From assembly GCA_019055375.1 (NCBI GenBank), contig JAHQIW010000807.1, positions 333,291 to 397,290 on the forward strand: DNA of 64,000 nucleotides, written 5' to 3'. Below are positions 46,501 through 58,500 of the stretch, piece by piece. The number at the start of each line of letters is the position of its first letter. The stretch's first letter is position 1. Source of the DNA: Parelaphostrongylus tenuis (lineage: Eukaryota > Nematoda > Chromadorea > Rhabditida > Metastrongylidae). The notes under the pieces are model-generated. The model searched no databases, was not told the DNA's origin, and worked only from the letters and a program-made list of their open reading frames with translations. The position numbers and the translations under genes were made by a program.

Positions 46501-49500
46501 GGAGTCGCATGCATGGTGCATTCTTCAGGTATTGATCAACGCCGCGATCTTTTCCTTTTTCTCTTCTTTTTTTCTTTGATTGTGGATCTAACTTCCGTCG
46601 TCATCTGTATCGTAATACAAGTATCTTTGTTGCTTCCTATGAGCTATTAGGAAAGACTTTTTCTCATTTTGAGTTTTCGAATATTTTCGCCAAAGTAGAA
46701 TTTATCCACTGGTGATCTCTTTCTATTCGGTTGTACAGCTATCTATAATCTGAATAACATTCTACAGAGATCCGCTGGATGGTGCTTCGAAGTAGAGGAA
46801 TTTTGTACAACGTTAATTTTTTTTCTTTCAGAGTTTTCTGACAAACATCGCCTTACACTAGATCATATTTACGTACCAATTTAGACTATTCAAGCGAAAA
46901 AATGCTGAATTGTCAAGTAATATAAAACTGTGGGCTTGACAGTAGTTAAACCTCGTCTCACTTTTCCAGGGGGAAAAGGAGTCACGGTAGTGCCAGTGGC
47001 TAACGCTCGTCCATCAGGTAACCCACGCGTTTAGCTCCCGTCCGAGGTTTCGGGTTTTGCGTAGCGCTGAGCATGCTTGGATGTGCAGTTATGACATCAT
47101 AGCAACACTGTTAAATCGACAAACCAAAGAATTTTTGCAAATTGAGCTAATATAAGTCTATCCATTTCAGAATCCCGAATATGCTCTTGTACACTATCTC
47201 AATACCGAAACCGAAATAAATTTGAAGAGTGCCATGGACAAGATCTCAACTTGTATCAAATTGAATAGTTTGAACCTAAGCAAACAACAACTCCTCGACC
47301 AGATTTCTCCAATATGTGAGTTTTTTCACAACAGTATCATCTTCCATTTGCTTCCACATTCTCATTCAATTAGACCGTTCCGTAAGTTTTGGAATTAGAG
47401 CAATAAATACCAGATTTATTAAGTGGAAGTGGCTAGCATTGCATGATTTTGGCATCGTTCTTTTGCGCATTTTCTTGCGAGCATCTTGGTATATAATTTG
47501 CCTATACCTGCTCGAAGATGGAGCTGTCTTGAGAACAAGTTCGCTTGCTACTCATACACTAATTGCGCGTAGGGGTAATGCTAGTGAAACGGTGCACAAG
47601 ATCAATGAAGCTTGGTTGGTGCGCTTGCAGAGAGGACGGCTAGAATGGTTTGCCAAGTTCAAAGCTGGAGAGAACAGTCTGGAGGATCAGTCATGCTCAA
47701 GCGCTTGCAGCAAGCTCCATTAATTTTGCTCCACTTCACTAACATTATCCCCTGCGCGCCATTCGTGCATGAGTAGCAGGCGAATCCGTTCCCAAGACAG
47801 CCCTATCTTCGAGCAAGTATAGGCAAGTTGTATAGCAAAATGTTCGCAAAAAAATACGCAATAGAACAGTACCAAAATCATGCAGTTTCAACTACTTCTG
47901 GTTATAAATTTGGTGTTTATTACTCTAATGCTTAAACTTATGGAATGACCTGGCAGTATATGAACACTTCCTGCCAATTGCTTCAGATCATGAAAGGTTT
48001 TTCTCCATTCACTAGTGCGCTAGATCTCTAGAGTTCATGTCACTCTCTGAGGAGTAGAAAAATGTTTGAGTCTTTATGTAAGCATAGAAGATTGTTTGCA
48101 TAGTCTATAAGTTCTTGTTTCACCGTTTTCTAGCCCTGGTGTGATATTCTCTTGATATGTCTGAGTGATGTGCAAAACATTTGAAGCCAGGTGGGGCCCT
48201 AACTCGTTATTCGCCCATACCAAGGGTGCGTGCTCTGACCGAGGCCTCCGCTTTGGCCTTTGGTGTGGGTAAAATATAGGTTGAACTCCCACCTGGCGTT
48301 GAGTGTTTTCCATACCACTCAGAATTCCTAGGTCTATAGAGATCACTAAAACGCTCATGTGGTGCAGTGATTAGAGGTGCTCTGCGTAGCGAACACGGTC
48401 GATGACTCGATCTTGTTCTCATGACTCGTTGAGCCTTCCATCTCTCCGGGCTCAGTAAATTGGTACCAGATTGCGTTGGAGGATAAGCATTAGTGACTTG
48501 ATATGTTGGTAGGACACAGCGAATTACTGTAAAGGCCAAATAGGTACTAATTCACTTCAAACGGCTAAAAATGAAGACGACTGCAGGGCGCATCCCTCAG
48601 CGATTGTTAGACTTTGAGAGCTTTATCCTTTATTCTTCATAGAGTCTACTCATATACAAGCATACATATGTATGTGCATGTGCATGTATATGAGTATATA
48701 TGCATATGTGCTTATATATGCATATATAATTCTACATCTGCAAGTCACTAGTTGTCTCTGCTCACAGCTATTAGAAATGTTTCGGATTTGCTATATCTAC
48801 GTGTTGTTTGTGTGTTCAGATGCCAATATGTTATGTCAACAAGACATTGCGACTTTATGCGAGGAAATTTCCAGTTTATTACAGAATACTCAACAAAATG
48901 ATCTTGATACAACGGTTTGTTTGATTTTATAGGCTTAAAAGTTCCTCAGTTTTCGACATATCACTTTCTTTTGTCTTTGCAGTTTTTCGCTTTGAGGCTG
49001 AAGTCAAAGGCCCCTTTCTTTTTGCCTTTCCTCAGCTGTTTACTTTGAACTCTTTGAACCACTACGTAATTATCTAAATTTTACAAAGAGAAGAGTAAGA
49101 AAAGCAGCTGAAGGATTTCGTATCTGCTCAGAGTGATTGAATAGATGGCCAGGTTGCAACGTTTTGTTGGACAGGAATTGCGGGACAGATTTTTCAGTCT
49201 ACCACATGTAGATGAATATCGACACTAAGGAAAATCTCTGTCTTCGATGCGATGAGCAGTTCATTAGCCAGTGAGCTTAACCCTTTGGGTACCGCAGTTG
49301 ATATCGCTAAGCACAACGCGATTTGAGAGATTCCTGTCATTTAATTAGGGTTTTTTTCTTCATGGTAAAAAATCCTAAGTTTTCCAAAAATTTTTCTGAT
49401 GCCACCTGCTTTCTGTACGCTCTCCCATGTTCTGGTGCAAATATAAATCTCATGTGTAAAAAAAATCTTTAGTTTGTCAAAATTCATAATTCGCACTCAA

Positions 49501-52500
49501 TGCGTTACCAGTCCACCGATATTCTCGAACGTTTCTGAATATCTTGATACTTCAGGAGTTGGAAAGGAGTATAGGATTGTAGCGGAGACTTTGTTCCATG
49601 TTTTCTGTGTTTTTCCTAAGCTTCATATGATCTATTTTATGCCACCAATGAATCCTCTATAGTGTTCGAGCTATGGATTAACTATTCGGAAAAGACATGT
49701 AACATACTTTCTGTTGCTGCAGCGGACATAGAAAGCGAAAGCAGAAAGCTTTTCAGAACGGAAATTCAGTGTTACGATGGCCTTTTTTCAAACTATCGAA
49801 ATACTACTAAATGTGTAAAAAAAGCTAGGCACAAACCGAAACCGGCCATAGAATTTATTCCAAGGGTAAAATATGATTTTCTCTTCACTGCTACAGTGCA
49901 CTAAAAAGGTTTTCTAGAAACTAAACACGTAATGAAATTGCTCTTTCTCACGCTGTCGAAAAATTACTGAAATTTCCAGTGAAGTAGCTTTATCCAGCTA
50001 AAAAGGCTGCTAAGTACTTGCGCATAAAATTGAAATTACGTGATCTCTGAGGGGTTAACCCTTCGGGAGCCGTGGACCCACGGCCTCTCCGTCTCTAACT
50101 GGTAACCCTGGACGGTCTGCGCTACCTCCTTTGCACCTCCAACCCCCAGCTTGCTGCGTCTAACAATGCTACGCTGCTGCATTCAACAATGGCAGGCTGT
50201 TGCGTAAAACAGTGTCAAGCTGTCCATGGGAGATGAAGAGGTGGGGCGGTTCGTCTAGAGTTGCCGGTAAAAAATGCAGATGTCGTGGGTCCACGGTCCC
50301 GAAGGGGTAGACGACAAAGTGCGCCGAAAAAAGTTGGCAATAAAATGAGTGAGAATTTTTCTTTTTACAAAACTAATTACTATGTCTAATATAGGCTGGT
50401 GGACATTCTACGATTTTGGAACCAAACACTATGTCCTATGTTAGTCATTCGTCATTACAACGCTTAGAACGAAGGAACTCATTCGGTTCGGAATTTCGCC
50501 ATGGCCTCTCATCGTCAATTCTGCGTCGGCAACCTTCGGCTTTTAGCGATTGTCTTGATGTCGTTCATGGAGGTATCTGTATCTACTACATATCTATTTC
50601 TTTTCTCTTTTATTTTGCATATGTCCAAAGCCAACGTTTCATTAGGTCGTTCCATAAGTTTTGACACTGGAGTAATAAGCACTAAATTTATTAACGAGAA
50701 ATAACTAAAATTACATGATTTTGGTATCGTTCACCTGCACATTTTCTTACAAATATTTTGTTTTACAACTTGCCCATACTTGCCTTTAGATGGGGCAGTC
50801 GTGGGAACATATTCTCTTGCAACTCTTGCATAAATGGCGCTTAGGGGAGAATGCTGGTGAAGCAGCGCTCAAGATTAAAGCTTCCTGTGGACAGCCGAAA
50901 CGCGACATACAGTCCAGATTGTTTTCTCCAGTTTTGAACTTCGTGAACCATTTCCTAGCCGTCCTTTCTTTAACCGTATTATCTCCTTAAACTCTATTAA
51001 TCTAGCGCGCCGCTTCCTTGGCATTTTCCCTACGCGTCATTCGTGCTCGAGTAGTTAGCGAATTTTCTTCCTATGAGAGCTCCTTGCTAAAGCAGAGGCA
51101 TGCAAGTTGTGTGCCAAAATGTTTGCAAGAAAATGCGCAATTGAACGATATCAAAAGTCACGCAATTTTATCAACTTTTGGTTAGTAAATTTGGAGTGTG
51201 TTGCTCTAGTGTCAAGGCTTATGGAACGGCCCAATGTAAGAGTTTAGCCCGTAAAGGAGCTATATCCTTGAACTATTTGCTAAGTGTATGATCAAGATTT
51301 TTCCTAATCTGCCGCTCTAGTAGCAGTGTAATAGCCCTATAATTATGTTTCCGTGGACGGTAGGTGCTATGCAATACGTTCGATCCCAGCCAGGAGTTGA
51401 ACCCACGTTCCACTCTTACCGGAAGCTTGTGATAGCACTACACCACCTAGGTCCCCTGCTTTTGCTACTACTCTTTCTCTAGATGTAACTTGTCGTAGCT
51501 ATTGGGAGTCAACCTACGGTTTGCGCTGGTAGGCACACATTGGCACTGACTTTGCCAGGTTATATCGAACAACGAGTGGTAGCAAAGCGGTGACCTCGGT
51601 GATGTACTGATGGCGCGTGCCTCCGGTAAGGGTGGAACGCCGCTTAGTTCCCGCCTTGGGCCGACATTTTTGCTTGTCTTAATGTATTGGTAAGCTTACC
51701 GAGTTTATTAGATATGCCTTTGTTCTAGGTGCATCAGTCATGAATAACAATGTGGACGGTAAGCTTTCACGAGAGTCATGCACTGGTTATTCGGCGGATG
51801 GGCGCTCGCATTCATGTGAAACATATCGTAGCAGCAATCAGGATGAAGATAAGGTGAAGTCGGTATTTCTGTTTTCTTATGAAAGAGTATGAGGGCCGGT
51901 GGTCGAACGGCTACTGATGATCGCCGCTATGCGACGCGGAGTTGATTCTTCTTCCCGACACACCGGCAAAGGTTAACGAACATCTTACTAAACGCCTCGG
52001 CTTGTCTATTTTCGGGATTGCTAGGAGACGTACTAGATCAGCATTCTATGACATGAGGGAGATGAAATTCTTAACTAAGCAACGAATACGATGAGACGAA
52101 TCGAATGCTAGGAGAAAAGGAACTCTCACACTAGAAGAAAACTGTGATATGGGTCAAATAAAGTGACAAGCACTCTTACCGGAGGCGCGCGCTATGAAAA
52201 GTGTCAGAGTAGTTCTTCTTTTATTACAGTTTTTTACGTTGCAGTCGTCAGGCATCCAACCATCACAACCTGTATCTCAGTCTTCTTTTCCATCGGACAG
52301 TCAATTGTCCACTTATATAGCTCCTATTACAGAAATGACACCGAACAGCGGGTGTGTTAAGGTAAGACATTTTTTTATGAGGTATTTCCGATAGAAATCT
52401 GATTGAGCCCATTTCGTCAAGTTCCTACAAGATTCTGGATGCTCAGGCCTACGCATGTTTGATGTGTTTTAGGGTGGGACCAAAGTGTTGATAGTCGGTG

Positions 52501-55500
52501 GTTGGTACATGAAAGGACACAATTATTCTGTTATGTTCGGAGAAAAACGAGTGCCAGCGAGACTGATTCAAGTCGGTGTTCTGTCGCTCATAGTACCACC
52601 AAGTAAGATTGATTCTCTTTCATTCAGTAAGCTATATACTTAGGCTGTTTTTCCATCTTTTTCATTCGATATGGTAAGCTTAACCCTTTGCGGACGGCGT
52701 GCTTTGTTTCCGATGCATCATTTTAGCGGCCTTCTTCGCCCAGCACAATTTTTTTTGCTGGAATTTAGTTATCATTGGGAATTACTAATGTCGCCGACTT
52801 GAAAACTGAGTCCTATTTCTGAAAAGGCGCTCTTAGTGTACTGTAGAAGCAAAAATAGAATTATGTTTCACACTCGGAGTTTCCTTCGCACTTATGAGTC
52901 ATATATGCGTACGAAAAGTATATTTGCGTGTAGGAAAATTTATGGAGTACCAGAATAATACTAGAAACGTAATTTCTTTCCTGAAAATATAAAAATTCTT
53001 TTAAGCAAAAATCGCGCGCAGCTTGCAAAATCGATGAGCAGGCGACCTTGAAGGTTAACACGTAGGGTGCGACGCGCGTTGAATTCCAGTCACAGATGCA
53101 AGAAATAACGCCCTCTTCACATATAAGCTACTATAAGTGAGCTTAGAGTGTAGCTCATGAATGCAATGGTAAGCACTGAAATGTAGAACTCTGGTATACA
53201 GGATAAAGGATCTCCAGTTTTACTATGATGGAATTCTGGTCATTAGAGCTACCAAACATATCGTGTGCAAATGTTCTGGTCGAACTTTTTATTCTAAAAA
53301 TGGGAAAAGTGAACAAGCAGTAAGTTCCTTGCGCATGTTGATGTTTATGTCGTTGCAATTTCTTTTGTATTTTTGGAAGTTTAAATTTTGTTTTCTTTTT
53401 TCTCCGAAAATCTTATTTTTAAACAACTCTAGGAATCAACTAAGATTTTTTGAAGACTCTCAGTTTGTTTTTCTTATAGTACCTTTATATTCGACTACCT
53501 TTTAAGACTTCGCTCAAATCAACACATCCTCACAGCATATTTGAGCCTTTTGTGAGGTCTGTTATGGGCACATGTGCAGTGCCGTACACGTGTTTCGGCC
53601 TTGTAGCCTCGTAAGATGCACAGTGCCCCTCGTCTGAGTCAATCCCTCTCGAGCGAAAACTTCCTTACAATGACATGTTATCCGGTGGGCGAAGTGAAGT
53701 TCACTTCATTTACCGTGTAACATGTACGTCTTGCGATTCCTCTATGTAAGGAGGTTCTCGCTCGAGAGGGAGTGGCTTAGACGACGGAGCACTGCGCAAC
53801 TGACGAGGCTGCAAGGCCGAAACACGTGCACTGCACTGTAAAAGTGCTGATAACAGAGCCTCACAAAAAGCTTAAAATATGCTGCCATAATCATGATTTG
53901 ATTGATGCAGCAAGCTCCTCACATAATGCGATGGGATTTTTACTGCTAACTTTTATAGTTCTCGAAATCACCAGCTTTGCTCTTTCAAATGTTAAGCTTC
54001 TTCACAACTGATGAATTGCCGTCTTCTCTACAATGTTGAGTCACAAGGAAAGCTTTGAACCTGAGCGGAGGGTGAACCCGTGTTTTACCCTTTCCGGGGT
54101 GCGTGTTATCACTCAACCGCCGGGCCTCGGTGATGTAATGGTTAGCACGCATTCCCGCAAAAGGGTGAAACGCGGGGTCAACTCCCGCGTGAGGCTCGAA
54201 TTTTTGCATATCATTACTCCTAGCCTATAAAGGTATAACATTATACACTGCTGAAAAGGTGTTTAAATTGAGAATTTTTAGTTTTATAAGCTCGGCTTTT
54301 AGCGTCTGTTTGCGGTGTTGTACCTGTTCGTGTGCTCTGCAATGGTCAGATTATCTCAACCAGCGTTGAGTTCACTTACACTAATGATCACGATGAAGTA
54401 ACAATGTCGTTGAGGCAGTGCATGGTGGATCGACTGCATCTTATAGCTCATGCGTTCGGAGCGATAGATAAATTGGAGGTTGTTGTTCTTTAAATTTTTG
54501 TGACAAAACATTCAAACCTGAGCTTTGAGCCTAGTGAAGTGTAACTACATCATTGTAATCTACTAGAACAGAATCGAGGCAGTCGTGGCCGAGTGGTTGT
54601 GAATGCTCGTCACGGCGCACGTGGAGTCGAGCCTCACTTCTCAAACTTTCTCCGGTAGTCAACAACAACGCTCTGTGGAATGCCACAGTCAGGCTATTCT
54701 CGAGATTGCAAGGAGTTTTGCTAAACCAGTATTCTACGACGTTCGAGAAGAAGATGATTGAACGAATTGGATTCTGGAAGTTACGATATACTCACAGTGA
54801 AACAAAAATCATTGTGAAGACGGACCAATAAAATTTCAATAAAAAAGAGCGGAATCTGATCATAGTTCAAGATTTACTGAGATCTATGACTGAAATATTT
54901 TCAATTAGTCCACATCAGTGTCGTAATGTATACTCGCTTACGATATTCAATGAGCGTGTTACGCATCGGTAGGTATGTTATTTGTTACTCTACTGGATCC
55001 GTAATCCTGCTGTCTCGAGCGGGCCCAACATATTTCATTTTTCGCTGTTGTAGGCAAGAGTAACTCACTGTTCTTCTCTTCGCTCGTAAGGATTTGTTGA
55101 GCAATGAAATCTTTCTACTGAGCTTTCACGAAAAATTGCAACCACCGGGTAGGTGGCTTTTTTGCTGTAAGTTTGACATCATCCCAAGGAATTGGTCGCT
55201 AACGAATCTTATCCAACGGTCGTCGTTAAAACACATTACCTGTTCTGCTCACCTGATCTCTGACAGTATAGCGTATAAAACAGCGTTTCTGAATTTCGAT
55301 CGTCGACATAGGTCGGAATCTTAGTTTCTTTTTTACTTATCAGACGCGAAATACTCTAAATATTGTGTTTTCGACTGACACGCTGGGTAATTTTGATTCT
55401 CTCTGTTGTGTGCGATTAGGTTTCTGGCGAACGTGTTGAGACAGGAAGAATCGATGAATCGAAAAACTCTACGCGAAGTCTAGTATTCTTCGCTGTCTTC

Positions 55501-58500
55501 ACCACATCCTCGATACTCTTTAAAGCTGTCCACGTATGCTTCCTCCTGGTCTACTCTGAAGCTAAACAGTTCATCGTATCTCTATCTAGATAGATGTAAC
55601 TAGAGCATTCAGAGATATTCATTTCACTGAGCGTGAATGGGCATTTTGAACCAATCCTATCTCCATGATCATCCTTTTCGCAAGACGTTTTGAGACCAAT
55701 CTATTCAAAATCGTTCTCGAAATCGATCAACATTCGTCCTCCTTGGTGACGCTGGATGTTATAATAACGATTTCCTGAGCGAAGCGATGATGATGTAGTT
55801 GTCAACCGTCGATCTCCATTTCCATGTTCTCCCATTCTAATGATCGCATCATGTTCTGAAAGCGGTAGTAAATTTGGCGAGATGATATCGCTTTATCGAA
55901 CTCCCCACTTCGGTGGTCAAATCGATATAGGATGAATCTGTCTTATTCGTCAAGACTTTATACAGCTCACAGCTCAAGAGTTCCTTACGTACTGAGTAGG
56001 GATGCCCCTGGGTGTCCAAAACTTCTATGACCACTTCTATTTCAATTGAATCAAAGACCGCATCAATTCGACGAGGGTGAGACAGAGCGGTTTCGTGTAC
56101 TCTCGCAAAACTTTAGTGAGTCTTGTCATGGTGTGGATAAGGTCTATAGTGCTGAATCCCGCTTATTCGCCTATTCCAATACTGTTCTATTATGGCGGCG
56201 CCTCTTGAGGCCTTCGGTAAAAACGTATTTTTTGCTTTTGCATAACGTTTCTGTAGTTTATCGGTAGTTCAAATCAAGTGAATTTCATTGGCATGTTTAA
56301 TTTGTCAAATAGCTTATTTTTGGCGCCTTACCAGTCAAGATAAGATTTTGTCCCTCATTCGAAGATTTCTCAATGAATAAAAGTTTTGTTGTAACGAACT
56401 TTCAATCGTTAGATAGAGGATTTTTTTCCTATTATAATGGTATATTTACCTTCGGAAAGGACTTCTTCGAGCTCTGTAGCGACCGAAAGAATATTGGGTT
56501 TCACGCTCAGACCTTTCATACCCACTCTTCTTGTGCGAATTGCAGTGCTCTAAGAAGTTCTTTTCCGAAGAACAAACACATTTTCTTAATCAGAAAGATT
56601 TGCTCTATTTAATGGTCAAAATTATGTTAAAAAAACATGCACAGGCGAGAAATATTCGAAGGTAAAACAAAATCTCATTTTGACTGGTACGGCGTTAAAA
56701 ACAAGCAATATGAGAAATAAAATGTACCTTCAAAATTCACTTGATTTAAGCTATCAGATAATTATATATTCGTCAGATGACAGCAAAGAATACGCTTTCG
56801 CCGAAGGTCTCAAGTGGCGCCGCCATAATAGAGCAATGCCCATATTTTCTCCTTCTGCTTGAATTCTATCACTCTTGCTTGGAATGACTCCAGTGAAGAG
56901 TTCATAGACAACGAGAGCAATCAGATTGGGGCGATATCTGCCAATATCGTGAACAGCTTGTTTCTTGAACAAGAATACGGCATTGCCGGTTTCCATTGTC
57001 TAGCAACCTTATAGTCTAACAGGCAACGCCTTTTCCCAACTAGTGTACCTCAGGCCTTAGCTGCTCATGTACTCTTTATGATTTCTTCTATCGCTGTTCT
57101 ACAGCGTTTTTTCGTTTTGAGTTGAGTTAATGGTTGCCAGTGGATTGTGCTACTCCGTGTTAATCAGGCGGAGTGCCTCTGGGGAAAAAATTTGGTAGTT
57201 ACCTGATAAATTGCGATAAATTTTTGAGCCAGTCTCATTCGCTGAGAAGGAACTTTTCATAGGCGTGTTACCTGGTAGAAAATTCCAGTTCAATAGCAAT
57301 ATCTCAAACGCCATCGATCTCCCCATTCCGTGAGTTGGCCGGTAAACAAAGTCGCCGAAAAGGTTCGTAGCTGAGTAAAGTGTGAAGGGATTCCACAGCG
57401 ACGACTTGTTGGTAAGGAAATCTCCTGGTCTACCGTCTAACTCGATAGTCCTCACCGTACTATGCGTTCGAACGGCGGCAAGTACTGCCATCTTACTGAG
57501 GATTTTTACCACCGCGCTTTAGATAGAAACGCATGATTCTGATACTACGGAAAATTCTCTGCGTACTGATATGTTTTTTGTGCTTCCACCGATTTATACT
57601 CGTGGTAAAAAGGAAGGCTAAAGGGGATTGAGAAACAAAATTTTATTCTGAAGGCTTCAACGTTGTAAAAAGGTGTTTTGAAAAACAGGCGCAGTGGAGT
57701 TGTAACCAGGGATTTAAGCTTTTGAACGATTGCTAACACTTTGAAAAGTTCTTGTCCAGGGAATGAGATTGGTTTGGAAATTTAACGCCATCTAACATAT
57801 GAGTACTAAAAATTTTGTATTCAACATGTTCACGTTAGTGCTACGAAAGCTGAGAGTTTGAAAGTTGTTTGTAGCAGTACGAAAAATTCTGATACTACGT
57901 ACTTCATTTATTTTTGGTTTTGATGAGAAGTCCTATTTGATTTGTTTCTTATACATCAAACTATTTTTGAAGGCTTTTTTCGTCGTGACTATTTGATCAT
58001 ACGTTTGAATTTCATTACCTTTTCAGTGGGTAACACCATTTGATGAGAGATCCATTCTATCATTACTGAAGAATCTGACTTCACATCGTTTATCAATGCC
58101 ATCAATTCTTTCTACTCATCCGTTACTTTCCATCAAGGACAATTCTACATATTGCTGCTGCATTGAATTACGATAAAGTTCTTGAATGCGTGCTAGCGTG
58201 GAGGTGAGAATACGTATAGTTGAGTTGAACGTCCCTTGTGCTCTGGTCGGAAAGAAAGTTGTGGAGTACTTTATTAAGCATGAGGTAGCTCCATGCATAT
58301 TATTGGGAATATTACAGTTTCTTATGTGGGATTTTCCCTCCGAAGGGCAAGATATTACGGTCTTTATTTTTGATTGTTAGAAGTCTCCGCCATTTCCAAC
58401 GATACAATCGAAGTTCGTGTTGTGTCATTTATTGGAGAAATGGTCTTTAACAGCGAGCTGGCAGTCGATGAAATCAACGAACATGAAGAGGACGGCACAA

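Noticed and set aside
54116..54200. Possible functional tRNA gene
   Set aside because: A T-stem and part of an acceptor stem can be drawn, but there is no credible anticodon arm, and the block is one arm of a palindromic repeat with relatives elsewhere.
54577..54645. Possible tRNA-Ser gene
   Set aside because: Only the 5' half resembles tRNA-Ser; the rest continues into a SINE body shared with 51890-52170.
57150..57512. 120-codon minus-strand gene
   Set aside because: Parts of the sequence recur near 40290 and 40920, so it belongs to an interspersed repeat; no domain recognised.
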